This document shows, piece by piece, positions 28,577-38,060 of a DNA stretch of 64,000 nt. The position numbers and the translations under genes are program-made. Under the pieces are notes generated by a model. It was not told the origin of the DNA and ran no database searches. It saw only the letters and a program-made list of their open reading frames with translations. Source of the stretch: Candidatus Blautia intestinigallinarum (GTDB lineage Bacteria > Bacillota > Clostridia > Lachnospirales > Lachnospiraceae); contig DXIX01000012.1 in NCBI GenBank assembly GCA_019112635.1, positions 1-64,000 of the forward strand. The letters run 5' to 3'. Position 1 is the stretch's first letter, and every line of letters begins with the position of its first letter.

Positions 28577-30355
28577 ATGAAAAAATTAATGACAGGCGAT
28601 GAGGCAATCGCTAGAGGTGCTTATGAGGCGGGTGTACGTTTTGCGTCAGCTTATCCCGGCACACCAAGTACGGAAATTTTGGAAAATATTGCTACTTACG
28701 ATGAAATCACAGCAGAGTGGGCTCCCAACGAGAAGGTTGCCATGGAGTCTGCAATCGGCGCGGCAATCGGCGGAGTGAGAAGTATCGTATCTATGAAGCA
28801 TGTGGGTGTGAATGTGGCTGCGGATCCTCTGTTTACCTGGGCATATATGGGTGTGAATGCAGGAAACGTGATCGTAACTGCGGATGAGCCAGGAATGTAT
28901 TCTTCTCAGAATGAGCAGGATAACCGTAACTACGCAAGATCAGCAAAACTGGCTATGCTGGAGCCTTCCAACAGCCAGGAATGTCTGGATATGGTGAAAG
29001 CCGCTTACGAACTGGGCGAGAAATATGACACACCGTTTATGATCCGTATGACCACACGTGTATGTCATTCCAAATCCGTTGTTGAGATTCATGACCGTGT
29101 GGAAGTTCCGATCAAAAACTGGGAGAAGAACCCGGCAAAATATGTCTGTCTGCCGGCAAACGCGAGACCAATGCGTGTGAAACTGGAAGAGAGACTGAAA
29201 ACTCTGGCTGAGTACAGTGAGACTTCTCCGTTTAACCGCGTGGAGATGGGAGATACCTCCGTGGGCGTTATCGCTTCCGGAATCTGCTATTACTATGCGA
29301 AAGAAGTATGGGGAGACAAAGCTTCTTACCTGAAACTGGGATTCACGAATCCGCTGCCTGCAAAACTGATCAAAGATTTCTGCAGCAAGGTGGATAAAGT
29401 TTATATTCTCGAGGAAAATGATCCTTACATTGAAGACTTCGTAAAGATGATCGGATGCGAGTGCATCGGAAAAGATATCTTCCCGAAATGGGGCGAGATG
29501 ACTCCGGATGTTGTGCGCGAGGCAGTTGGCGGAGAGAAACCGAAGATGATCGAATTTGATCACAGCAAGCTGATTAACCGTGCTCCTACATTCTGTGCAG
29601 GATGTCCGCACCGTGGACTCTTCTACCGCCTTGGCAAGAGGAAAGACATCATGATCAGCGGTGACATTGGATGTTATACTCTGGCAGCAGGAGCTCCGTA
29701 TAAAGCAATGGATTCCACCGTATGTATGGGTGCCAGCATCAGTTTGGGACATGGAGCCCAGAAAGCTTTCAATATGGGAGATACCGGACGCCGCGTAGTG
29801 ACTGTATTGGGTGACTCCACATTCTTCCACACAGGTGTGAACTCTCTGATCAATACCGTATATAACAACAGCAATACGATTAATATCATCCTTGATAACC
29901 GTATCACTGGTATGACAGGACATCAGCAGAACCCAGGTACCGGATTTAATGCCAAAGGGGAACCGGCGAACATGATTATTCTGGAGGATCTGGTAAAAGC
30001 AATCGGCATCAAACATGTCTTTGTAATCAATCCGAATAATCTGAAAGAGGTTGACGAGGCGATCGATAAATGCCTGGCAATCAAAGATGAACCGTCTGTA
30101 ATCATCACCAGATGGCCATGTGTACTGAAGAAATTCTCTCAGGCTGACCTGGATGAGTTTGACAATCTGTTCAAGACCAAGAACAAGATTGATCCGGATA
30201 AGTGTATCGGATGTAAAGCTTGTCTGAAGACAGGATGCCCGGCTCTGAACTATGATAAGGTAAACAAGAAAGTACATATTAACCGTGCACAGTGCGTAGG
30301 ATGTGACGTTTGTACACAGGTCTGCAAGAAGGACGCCATTTCGAAGGAGGATTAA
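28577..30355 (+). CDS. iorA: indolepyruvate:ferredoxin oxidoreductase alpha subunit
   Basis: 592 residues. Oxidatively decarboxylates aryl (or branched) 2-keto acids to acyl-CoA with reduction of ferredoxin. The N-terminal pyrimidine domain starts MTGDEAIARGAYEAG; the thiamine diphosphate domain holds GDIGCYTLAA, MGASISLGHG and GDSTFFHTG with NNSNTINIILDN. The C-terminus carries two [4Fe-4S] motifs (CIGCKACLKTGCP; CVGCDVCTQVCKK). ATG at 28577 is preferred over 28556 because AAGGAGGT lies between them. Beta subunit follows after five bases. Confidence 0.95.
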   Translation: MKKLMTGDEAIARGAYEAGVRFASAYPGTPSTEILENIATYDEITAEWAPNEKVAMESAIGAAIGGVRSIVSMKHVGVNVAADPLFTWAYMGVNAGNVIVTADEPGMYSSQNEQDNRNYARSAKLAMLEPSNSQECLDMVKAAYELGEKYDTPFMIRMTTRVCHSKSVVEIHDRVEVPIKNWEKNPAKYVCLPANARPMRVKLEERLKTLAEYSETSPFNRVEMGDTSVGVIASGICYYYAKEVWGDKASYLKLGFTNPLPAKLIKDFCSKVDKVYILEENDPYIEDFVKMIGCECIGKDIFPKWGEMTPDVVREAVGGEKPKMIEFDHSKLINRAPTFCAGCPHRGLFYRLGKRKDIMISGDIGCYTLAAGAPYKAMDSTVCMGASISLGHGAQKAFNMGDTGRRVVTVLGDSTFFHTGVNSLINTVYNNSNTINIILDNRITGMTGHQQNPGTGFNAKGEPANMIILEDLVKAIGIKHVFVINPNNLKEVDEAIDKCLAIKDEPSVIITRWPCVLKKFSQADLDEFDNLFKTKNKIDPDKCIGCKACLKTGCPALNYDKVNKKVHINRAQCVGCDVCTQVCKKDAISKED

Positions 30356-30360
30356 GGACG

Positions 30361-30930
30361 ATGACAAAGAGTATCTTATTAGTTGGTGTAGGTGGACAGG
30401 GAACGATCCTTGCCAGTAAAATACTGACTTTAGGCTTAATGGAAGCTGGTTATGATGTGAAAATGAGTGAGATCCATGGAATGTCTCAGCGTGGTGGAAG
30501 CGTATCCTCACAGGTGCGCTACGGTGATGAAGTGTATTCACCGGTAATCGAAAAAGGAACGGCTGATATCATCGTTTCCTTCGAAAAAATGGAAGCACTG
30601 AGAGCCCTGGATTATCTGAAAGAAGGCGGTGTGCTGGTTGTCAATAACGAACAGATCGATTCTATGTCTGTCATCACCGGACAGGAAGAGTATCCGGATG
30701 ATGTACTGGACATTATCGAGGCACATGCGAAAGCAACTGTAATCAACGCGACAGAGCTGGCAAGAGATCTCGGAAACGAGAAAGCGGCCAATATCATTCT
30801 GTTGGGTACCATTATTAAGTCAATGGGTCTGGAACAGATTGACTGGGAAAGCATTTTGAGAGCAAATATCAAACCTCAGTTTGTGGATCTGAACCTGAAG
30901 GCTATTAAAGTGGGAATGGAGGCAGTATAA
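30361..30930 (+). CDS. iorB: indolepyruvate:ferredoxin oxidoreductase beta subunit
   Basis: 189 residues, the gamma-domain subunit of the 2-oxoacid oxidoreductase, binding CoA. GVGGQGTILASKIL near the N-terminus and SEIHGMSQRGGSVSSQVRYG (about 43-62) are the family motifs. AGGAGG lies within the iorA end at the right distance. It forms the complex with IorA. Confidence 0.95.
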   Translation: MTKSILLVGVGGQGTILASKILTLGLMEAGYDVKMSEIHGMSQRGGSVSSQVRYGDEVYSPVIEKGTADIIVSFEKMEALRALDYLKEGGVLVVNNEQIDSMSVITGQEEYPDDVLDIIEAHAKATVINATELARDLGNEKAANIILLGTIIKSMGLEQIDWESILRANIKPQFVDLNLKAIKVGMEAV

Positions 30931-31021
30931 CCGATTATAGTATTCTGATGGTAGCGGGTAGTTCTTTTGCTGACTGGCAGAAAGATTTATTCTAAACCTC
31001 AGTTTTACGGAGGTGTAGACA

Positions 31022-32137
31022 ATGACATACAAGTTGTTGATAATTAATCCTGGATCTACCAGCACAAAGCTGGCAATTTATGAGAATGAAAATAAGGTTG
31101 TGCAGGAGAATATCGAGCATGACGCGGCGGAGCTGGGGAAATATGATCAGATTCCGGATCAGATTCCTTTCCGCATGAAGATCATCCAGGAATTTATGAA
31201 AAAAAACGGGGTGAAGATGGAAGAGCTGTCCGCAATCGTGGGACGTGGAGGCCTGGTTCCAGGACTCCATGCCGGCGGATATACGGTAAATGATGAACTG
31301 TTTTATGCTCTGGAGAGTGATATCAGTTCTCCCCATGCTTCAAACCTTGGCGGTATGTTGGCAAAGCTATGTGCAGAACCCCTCGGGATCCCTGCTTATA
31401 TCTATGACGCAGTGACCGGAGGTGAGTTGACCCCAGTCGCACAGGTAACTGGTATCCCTGAGATTACCAGACAGAGCTTCTGTCACCTGCTGAACAGCCA
31501 TGCGATGGCTTTGAAATATGCAAAGTCCATTGGCAAGGATTATAAAGATTTAAATCTGATTGTTGCCCATCTGGGCGGAGGCGTATCAATCAGTGTACAT
31601 TCCAAGGGAAAGATCGTGGATTCACTGGGAGATGACGATGGACAGTTCTCGCCTGAGAGAGCGGGAAGTGTGCCGGGGCTGCAGTTGGTGGAACTGTGCT
31701 TCTCCGGCAATTACACCAGGGCTGAGATGAAGAAAAAGGTTCGTGGAAAAGGCGGTATGTATGCTCATCTGGGAACCAGTGACTGCAGAGTCATCGAGAA
31801 GATGATCAAAGACGGCGATGAGCATGCGGCATTGATTTTCCGTGCGCAGGCGTATCAGATCGCAAAGGGAATTGGCTTGTTGAGCGTGGCTCAGAGAGGC
31901 AATACGGATGCCGTTATTTTGACGGGAGGTGTTGCACATTCCAAGATGTTAACCGCAATGGTGGAGGAATATGCAGGTTTTATCGCACCGATCGTGGTCC
32001 TTCCAGGTGAAAATGAAATGGAAGCGCTGGCATTTGGAGGACTCAGACTGCTGAGAGGTGAGGAAGAACCTCATGTTTATCACCTGCCAAGTGTCCGAAA
32101 CAAACATAAAAGCTATCGTCACTGGCGTCCATCATAA
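31022..32137 (+). CDS. buk: butyrate kinase-type acyl kinase
   Basis: 371 residues, transferring phosphate from acyl-phosphate to ADP. ASKHA-fold motifs: INPGSTSTKLAIYEN at the N-terminus, VGRGGLVPG, VAHLGGGVSISVHSKGK, and ILTGGVAHSKML. About 15 residues longer than typical Buk because of a basic tail (VRNKHKSYRHWRPS), which may be neutral. With Ptb it turns acyl-CoA made by IorAB into free acid plus ATP. Ribosome site ACGGAGGTG. Confidence 0.93.
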   Translation: MTYKLLIINPGSTSTKLAIYENENKVVQENIEHDAAELGKYDQIPDQIPFRMKIIQEFMKKNGVKMEELSAIVGRGGLVPGLHAGGYTVNDELFYALESDISSPHASNLGGMLAKLCAEPLGIPAYIYDAVTGGELTPVAQVTGIPEITRQSFCHLLNSHAMALKYAKSIGKDYKDLNLIVAHLGGGVSISVHSKGKIVDSLGDDDGQFSPERAGSVPGLQLVELCFSGNYTRAEMKKKVRGKGGMYAHLGTSDCRVIEKMIKDGDEHAALIFRAQAYQIAKGIGLLSVAQRGNTDAVILTGGVAHSKMLTAMVEEYAGFIAPIVVLPGENEMEALAFGGLRLLRGEEEPHVYHLPSVRNKHKSYRHWRPS

Positions 32138-32145
32138 ACTGCAAA

Positions 32146-32193
32146 GAGAGGACACGGAAAATCAGGTACGCCCTCCGGGTTTTCCGGTCTCTC
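32146..32193 (+). terminator. imperfect hairpin after buk
   Basis: GAGAGGACACGGAAAA (32146-32161) pairs with TTTTCCGGTCTCTC (32180-32193) with two bulges. It lacks a T-run; the strong terminator follows. Confidence 0.45.
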
Positions 32194-32214
32194 TGTATTA
32201 TATAATATTTTTTC

Positions 32215-32265
32215 AACACACAAAGAGGCGAACTCCTCAGATGGGAGTTCGCCTCTTTGTGTGTT
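32215..32265. terminator. 22-bp bidirectional terminator between buk and adhE
   Basis: A perfect 22-bp stem (32215-32236 with 32244-32265) with a 7-nt loop, between convergent genes, preceded by TTTTTTTC and followed by ATGTAA. The T-run is on the minus side, so it mainly terminates adhE. Confidence 0.85.
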
Positions 32266-32284
32266 ATGTAAACTGTGATGCTGC

Positions 32285-34891
32285 TTATTTTCCGTAGTAA
32301 CACTTGGTGTAGATTTCTTTCATCTCAGGCATCAGCGGATATCTCGGGTTTGCGCCGGTACACTGATCGTTGAAGGCCTGTTCTGTCATAGCATCCAGGG
32401 TGTCGAAGAAGTATTTCTCATCCACACCGTATGCCTGAATGCTTGGCTTGATCTCGATAGCTTTTTTCAGATCTTCCAGTTTTGCGATCAGTTTATCGAA
32501 TACTTCCTGATCATCTTTGCCGGTCAGGCCGACATAACGTCCGATTTCCGCATAGCGGGCAAGTGCGTGGGGATATTCATACTGTGGGAAGGTTCCCATT
32601 CTGGTAGGAACTTCCGCCGCATTGTATTTCATCACATCGGTCAGAATCACTGCATTTGCGATACCGTGTGGGAGATGATGGAAGGCTCCCAGTTTGTGAG
32701 CCATGGAGTGATTCAGTCCCAGGAAGGCATTGGCGAAGGCCATACCTGCCAGACAGGAAGCATTTGCCATGTGATCTCTGGCTTCCACGTCGGTTCCATC
32801 TTTGTAGGCTCTTGGCAGGTAATCAAATACCAATTTGATTGCCTTCAGAGATAAGCCCTGTGTGAAATCGCTGGCCATAATGGATACATAAGACTCGATG
32901 GCATGAGTCATAACATCGATACCGGAAGCACAGGTCAGCCCTTTTGGCTGGCTCATCATGTTATCTGTGTCTACAATTGCCATGTTCGGCATCAGCTGAT
33001 AGTCTGCCAGCGGCCATTTCACACCGGTGTCCTGATCGGTGATGATGGCGAAAGGAGTCACCTCAGAGCCTGTTCCTGATGAAGTGGGAATTGCCACGAA
33101 ATAAGCTTTCTCACCCATCTTCGGGAAGGTGTAGACTCTCTTACGGATATCCATGAAATCCATTGCCATATCATCGAAGTTGGCATCCGGATGCTCATAG
33201 AGTACCCACATGACTTTGCCGGCATCCATTGCGGAACCGCCGCCGAGGGCAATGATGCAATCCGGCTCAAACGCACGCATGGCAGCCGCGCCGGCTTTTG
33301 CACTGGCAAGTGTGGGATCGGGAGCTACATCGTAGAAACAGGTATGAACGATTCCCATGGAATCCAGTTTGTCTTCGATCTTTTTGGTATATCCGTTCTT
33401 GTAAAGGAAAGTATCGGTCACAATGAAAGCTCTCTTCTTGTGCATAATTGTGCCAAGCTCATCCAGAGCAACCGGGGTACATCCTTTCTTAAAGTATACT
33501 TTTTGAGGAGCACGGAACCAAAGCATATTTTCTCTCCTTTCAGCTACGGTCTTGATGTTGAGCAGATGTTTGACACCCACATTTTCGGATACGGAGTTGC
33601 CGCCCCAGGAACCACAGCCAAGGGTGAGAGAAGGCTCCAGTTTGAAGTTGTACAGATCACCGATACCGCCCTGGGATGATGGCGTATTGATGAGAATACG
33701 GCAGGTCTTCATGGCAGCTGCATGTTTTGCCATTTTTTCTTTCTCGTTGACATTCACATAGAGGGAAGAAGTATGGCCGTAACCGCCGTCCGCGACAAGC
33801 TGAGCAGCTTTGTTCAGTGCGTCATCGAAGTCTTTTGCTTTGTACATTGCCAGAACCGGAGAAAGTTTTTCATGGGCAAAAGGTTCCGAGATGTCCACGG
33901 ATTCCACTTCGCCGATGAGAATCTTGGTATTTTCCGGCACGTTCACACCTGCCATGGAGGCAATTACCGGGGCCGGCTGGCCGACGATTTTTGCATTCAG
34001 GGCACCGTTGATTAAAATGGTGGAACGGACTTTGTCCAGTTCGTCTGGCTTCAGGAAATAGCAGCCTCTTCTGAGAAATTCAGCTTTTGCTGCTTCGTAT
34101 ACAGATTCCAGCACAGTGACGGACTGCTCGGATGCACAGATCATACCATAATCAAAGGTCTTTGAGTGAATAATGGAGTTGACCGCCATACGGATGTCAG
34201 CGGATTCATCGATGATGGCGGGTGTGTTTCCAGGTCCTACACCGATTGCCGGTTTGCCGGAGGAGTAAGCCGCCTTCACCATTCCCGGACCGCCGGTCGC
34301 AAGAATCAGATCAGAATCCTGCATAACTTTATTGGTGAGTTCCAGAGAGGGAACATCAATCCATCCGATGATCTCTTCGGGAGCGCCGGCTTCTACAGCT
34401 GCATTCAGAACAATTTTGGCAGCCTCAGCGGTACATTTCTTGGCGCGCGGGTGAGGACTGATGATAATTGCGTTTCTGGTTTTCAGAGCGATCAAAGTCT
34501 TGAAAATTGCTGTGGATGTAGGGTTCGTGGTAGGGATTACAGCTGCAATCAGTCCTACAGGTTCCGCAATTTTCTTGATCCCGTATACAGGATCTTCGGA
34601 GATTACGCCGCAGGTCTTTGTGAATTTGTAAGCGTTATAAACATATTCAGCAGCATAGTGATTCTTGATGACTTTGTCTTCTACCAGACCCATTCCCGTT
34701 TCCTCTACTGCCATTTTGGCCAGTGGGATACGTGCTTTGTTGGCAGCTGTGGCAGCAGCTAAGAAAATCTTATCTACCTGCTCCTGTGTGTAGGTTGAGA
34801 AAATTTTCTGAGCTTCTCTCATTTTTGCCATTTTGTCGGACAGAGCTTCCACAGAGTCGATGACAGGTACGAGGTTTTCTTTCTTTGGCAT
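32285..34891 (-). CDS. adhE: bifunctional aldehyde-alcohol dehydrogenase
   Basis: 868 residues, reducing acetyl-CoA to acetaldehyde and on to ethanol, regenerating NAD+. The N-terminal half is a CoA-acylating aldehyde dehydrogenase (GVGPGNTPAIIDE; catalytic Cys in YGMICASEQSV). A linker leads to the iron-dependent alcohol dehydrogenase half (from about 455), with GGGSAMDAGKVMW and the metal-binding HSMAHKLGAFHHLPHG. AdhE normally forms spirosomes. AGGAGGATAA precedes ATG. Monocistronic, under a near-perfect promoter in an AT-rich region. Confidence 0.98.
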   Translation of the reverse strand: MPKKENLVPVIDSVEALSDKMAKMREAQKIFSTYTQEQVDKIFLAAATAANKARIPLAKMAVEETGMGLVEDKVIKNHYAAEYVYNAYKFTKTCGVISEDPVYGIKKIAEPVGLIAAVIPTTNPTSTAIFKTLIALKTRNAIIISPHPRAKKCTAEAAKIVLNAAVEAGAPEEIIGWIDVPSLELTNKVMQDSDLILATGGPGMVKAAYSSGKPAIGVGPGNTPAIIDESADIRMAVNSIIHSKTFDYGMICASEQSVTVLESVYEAAKAEFLRRGCYFLKPDELDKVRSTILINGALNAKIVGQPAPVIASMAGVNVPENTKILIGEVESVDISEPFAHEKLSPVLAMYKAKDFDDALNKAAQLVADGGYGHTSSLYVNVNEKEKMAKHAAAMKTCRILINTPSSQGGIGDLYNFKLEPSLTLGCGSWGGNSVSENVGVKHLLNIKTVAERRENMLWFRAPQKVYFKKGCTPVALDELGTIMHKKRAFIVTDTFLYKNGYTKKIEDKLDSMGIVHTCFYDVAPDPTLASAKAGAAAMRAFEPDCIIALGGGSAMDAGKVMWVLYEHPDANFDDMAMDFMDIRKRVYTFPKMGEKAYFVAIPTSSGTGSEVTPFAIITDQDTGVKWPLADYQLMPNMAIVDTDNMMSQPKGLTCASGIDVMTHAIESYVSIMASDFTQGLSLKAIKLVFDYLPRAYKDGTDVEARDHMANASCLAGMAFANAFLGLNHSMAHKLGAFHHLPHGIANAVILTDVMKYNAAEVPTRMGTFPQYEYPHALARYAEIGRYVGLTGKDDQEVFDKLIAKLEDLKKAIEIKPSIQAYGVDEKYFFDTLDAMTEQAFNDQCTGANPRYPLMPEMKEIYTKCYYGK

Positions 34892-34951
34892 AACTTATCC
34901 TCCTAATAATGTTAAAAAAATATCTAGCTGGTTGCTCGTTTACTATGCTTT

Positions 34952-34981
34952 ATTATATACATATCTTTAGAAAAATGTCAA
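34952..34981 (-). promoter_or_regulatory. adhE promoter
   Basis: On the minus strand TTGACA (34976-34981), 18 bp, TATAAT (34952-34957), 60 bases before adhE. The gap 34892-35122 is extremely AT-rich and holds no gene. AATTAACGT (35066-35074) and ACGTTAATT (35091-35099) form a perfect inverted repeat about 85 bp upstream of the -35 box. Confidence 0.75.
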
Positions 34982-35122
34982 TAACAAATCAAATATATGA
35001 AATTAAAAGAAAAATTTAACATAATTAAATGAAAATTAATTATATTGCGTAATAAATTCTGATAAAATTAACGTAATTGATAATAATATAACGTTAATTA
35101 AATATCAATAACGAAGAAAAAT

Positions 35123-35168
35123 AAACAATCCATCCCGGTGAAAAAAGGAAAATGGGGATGGATTGTTT
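35123..35168 (-). terminator. terminator of typA
   Basis: AAACAATCCATCCC (35123-35136) pairs with GGGATGGATTGTTT (35155-35168); on the minus strand it is followed by ATTTTTC. Confidence 0.88.
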
Positions 35169-35217
35169 AGGATCATTTTAAAGTTTTAATAAAATAAAGT
35201 TTTACAGACGTGATAGT

Positions 35218-37047
35218 TTATTTTTTCATGTTTGCACGCTTCCGTTCCCGTGGGTCCAGAATTCGTTTACGGATTCTGAGACTGGAAGGAGTGACCTCCA
35301 GCAATTCATCAGAGTCGATAAACTCCAGTGCCTGTTCCAGGCTTAAAATTTTTGGAGGTGTCAGCTTCAGTGCCTCATCCGCAGAGGAAGAACGGGTGTT
35401 GGTCAGATGCTTGGTTTTGCACACGTTCAGCTCAATATCTTCGGCTTTTCCGTTCTGACCGATGACCATACCGGAGTATACTTTGGTGCCTGGTCCGATG
35501 AACAGAGTTCCTCTGTCCTGGGCAGAGAACAGGCCGTAGGCAACGGCTTCACCCGCCTCAAAGGCGATCAGAGAGCCTTGTTTGCGGTACTGAAGGTCAC
35601 CTTTATATGGGGCATAACCGTCATAGATGGTGTTCAGCACACCGGTTCCTTTGGTGATGGTCAGGAACTCGTTGCGGAATCCGATTAATCCGCGGGCAGG
35701 AATGGCGAATTCCAGACGACAGGTACCGTCACTTAACTGACTCATACCATGAAGTTCCCCTTTGCGCTCGCTAAGTTTCTGGATGACAGATCCGGAGAAT
35801 TCTTCAGGAACATCGATGTAGGCGATCTCCATAGGCTCCAGTTTACGGCCGCGCTCGTCTTCATGGTAGAGGACTTCTGCTTTGCTGACCGCGAATTCAT
35901 AACCTTCCCGGCGCATATTTTCAATCAGGACAGACAGATGAAGTTCTCCACGTCCAGATACTTTAAAGCACTCGGTCGTGTCAGTCTCTTCCACACGGAG
36001 ACTGACGTCTGTGTTCAATTCCCGCATCAGACGGTCCCGGATGTGGCGGGAGGTCACGTATTTTCCTTCCTGTCCGGCCAGGGGACTGTCATTTACCATG
36101 AAATTCATGGAGATTGTAGGCTCGGAGATCTTCTGGAAGGGGATCGGATCTGCATGTTCCGGATCGCAGATGGTGTCTCCGATATGCAGGTTTGCGATAC
36201 CTGAGATTGCAACGATGGAACCGATCTGGGCTTCACGCTCTTCCACCTTGTTCAGTCCGTCGAACTCATAAAGCTTACTGATTTTGACACGATTCCGTTT
36301 TTCCGGATCGTGCTCATTGACGATGATGACATCCTGGTTGACACGGATGGTTCCACGCTCTACTTTTCCCACACCGATACGTCCCACGTACTCATTGTAA
36401 TCGATGGTGCTGATCAGTACCTGGGTGGGGGCCTCCGGGTCACCTTCCGGCGCCGGAATATAGTTCAGAATGGTCTCAAAAAGAGGAACCATATTGTCGG
36501 AAGGCTCATTTAGATCTGCCATGGCACAGCCTGTCTTGGCGGAGGCATAGAGGAATGGACATTCCAGCTGCTCATCCGATGCATCCAGATCCATCAGCAG
36601 CTCCAGTACCTCATCTTCAACTTCTTCCGGACGAGCCTCCGGGCGGTCGATTTTGTTGATACATACGATAACTTTCAGATTGAGTTCCAGAGCTTTTTTC
36701 AGAACAAATTTTGTCTGCGGCATAGGTCCCTCGAAGGCGTCCACTAACAGAATGACGCCATCGACCATCTTCAGAACACGTTCTACCTCGCCGCCGAAAT
36801 CAGCGTGTCCCGGAGTGTCGACGATATTGATTTTTGTATTTTTGTAATAGACAGCCGTATTTTTGGAGAGAATTGTAATACCACGTTCTCTCTCCAGATC
36901 GTTGGAATCCATGACTCTCTCACGGACTTCCTGATTTTCCCGGAATACACCGCTTTGTTTTAATAATTCATCTACCAAAGTTGTCTTGCCATGATCAACG
37001 TGGGCGATAATCGCCACGTTGCGTACATCATCGCGCTTGATTTTCAT
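35218..37047 (-). CDS. typA: ribosome-associated GTPase TypA/BipA
   Basis: 609 residues, a translational GTPase related to EF-G and LepA that assists ribosome assembly and stress adaptation. G1 AHVDHGKTTLVDELL at about 15-29, G3 DTPGHADFGGEVERVL, G4 NKIDRPEARP, then domain II and the BipA-specific C-terminus (LTNTRSSSADEALKLTPP near 553-570). Start at 37047; ribosome site AGGACTG is modest. Monocistronic, terminator 35123-35168. Confidence 0.97.
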   Translation of the reverse strand: MKIKRDDVRNVAIIAHVDHGKTTLVDELLKQSGVFRENQEVRERVMDSNDLERERGITILSKNTAVYYKNTKINIVDTPGHADFGGEVERVLKMVDGVILLVDAFEGPMPQTKFVLKKALELNLKVIVCINKIDRPEARPEEVEDEVLELLMDLDASDEQLECPFLYASAKTGCAMADLNEPSDNMVPLFETILNYIPAPEGDPEAPTQVLISTIDYNEYVGRIGVGKVERGTIRVNQDVIIVNEHDPEKRNRVKISKLYEFDGLNKVEEREAQIGSIVAISGIANLHIGDTICDPEHADPIPFQKISEPTISMNFMVNDSPLAGQEGKYVTSRHIRDRLMRELNTDVSLRVEETDTTECFKVSGRGELHLSVLIENMRREGYEFAVSKAEVLYHEDERGRKLEPMEIAYIDVPEEFSGSVIQKLSERKGELHGMSQLSDGTCRLEFAIPARGLIGFRNEFLTITKGTGVLNTIYDGYAPYKGDLQYRKQGSLIAFEAGEAVAYGLFSAQDRGTLFIGPGTKVYSGMVIGQNGKAEDIELNVCKTKHLTNTRSSSADEALKLTPPKILSLEQALEFIDSDELLEVTPSSLRIRKRILDPRERKRANMKK

Positions 37048-37301
37048 AGGTTAACAGTCCTTTCTATTTCTGATATCCCGTTTTGATCATAAAATTTTCT
37101 ACATATTAAATGGAGTCAACCTCTCAAGTGTATCATATTTTCGGAAGATTACAAGGTCAAACAAAAAAATTTTATTTTTGGTTCTAAAAAGGCGAGGGGG
37201 ATAATACAAATATATAGAAAACCGTAACGGCGAAGGCAACATCTTTGGATGGGACTGTTGAGAGCGTATGGTACAACTAAGAGGAAGGGGAACTATCAAT
37301 C

Positions 37302-37928
37302 ATGGCAGATAAGATTATTGAAAACAATCAGGTATCTATTATGGGAAAAATCGCGACGGACTTTACGTTCAGCCATCAGGTCTTCGGGGAAGGATTCTAT
37401 ACGATGGAACTTCTTGTGAAGAGGCTGAGTGACTCGGAAGACAGGATTCCGCTTATGGTTTCAGAGCGGCTGGTGGACGTGACGCAGGATTATGTGGGCG
37501 AGTATATCCAGGTGCACGGACAATTCCGTTCCTACAATCGGCATGAGGAGAAACGGAATCGACTGGTTTTGTCTGTATTTGTGAGAGAGTTGAGCTTTGT
37601 GGAGGAAGAAGACGATTCTCTTGCGGTAAACCAGATTTTTCTGGATGGCTACATCTGCAAGCCGCCAGTGTACCGCAAGACACCTCTGGGGAGGGAGATC
37701 GCGGATCTTCTGCTGGCTGTGAACCGCCCATACGGGAAGTCAGACTACATACCTTGCATCTGCTGGGGAAGAAATGCGCGTTATGCCTCAGCTTTTGAGG
37801 TGGGAGGACATGTCTTGCTCTGGGGAAGAATTCAGAGCAGGGATTATATGAAAAAAATTGGTGAAAATGAGATGGAAAAGAGAACTGCCTATGAGGTATC
37901 TGTCAGCAAACTGGAATATTTGGAGTGA
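37302..37928 (+). CDS. SSB-like protein with two OB-fold domains
   Basis: 208 residues. Two consecutive regions each read like a single-strand DNA-binding OB fold: about 8-100 (QVSIMGKIATDFTFSHQVFG ... EYIQVHGQFRSY) and about 108-208 (NQIFLDGYICKPPVYRKTPL ... PCICWGRNARYASAF, VLLWGRIQSRDY). The second is closer to canonical Ssb (GR...DY). The acidic C-terminal tip of canonical Ssb (DDIPF) is missing, the protein ending KLEYLE. It is therefore probably not the replicative Ssb but a paralogue. Stands alone between typA and cobO. Confidence 0.72.
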   Translation: MADKIIENNQVSIMGKIATDFTFSHQVFGEGFYTMELLVKRLSDSEDRIPLMVSERLVDVTQDYVGEYIQVHGQFRSYNRHEEKRNRLVLSVFVRELSFVEEEDDSLAVNQIFLDGYICKPPVYRKTPLGREIADLLLAVNRPYGKSDYIPCICWGRNARYASAFEVGGHVLLWGRIQSRDYMKKIGENEMEKRTAYEVSVSKLEYLE

Positions 37929-37943
37929 TAAAAGGGCCAAAGC

Positions 37944-37972
37944 TTGCAATTTCGGGCATTTTGCTGTAATAT
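37944..37972 (+). promoter_or_regulatory. putative cobO promoter
   Basis: TTGCAA (37944-37949), 17 bp, TAATAT (37967-37972), about 90 bases before cobO. Confidence 0.55.
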
Positions 37973-38060
37973 ATACCTAATTTATGGTATCAGAAGAAAT
38001 TTATTCCGCCGGCAATGCTCCGGGGAGAAGCCACATATGAGTTTTTAAGAAGGAAGCAAT

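Noticed and set aside
28940-30541. 533-residue open frame on the minus strand across iorA
   Set aside because: Exact antisense of the well-supported iorA/iorB genes, low-complexity His/Ser/Phe-rich translation, no ribosome site.
37973-38060. Cobalamin riboswitch before cobO
   Set aside because: Only about 90 bases are available and a GAAGCCAC-like piece alone does not make the aptamer.
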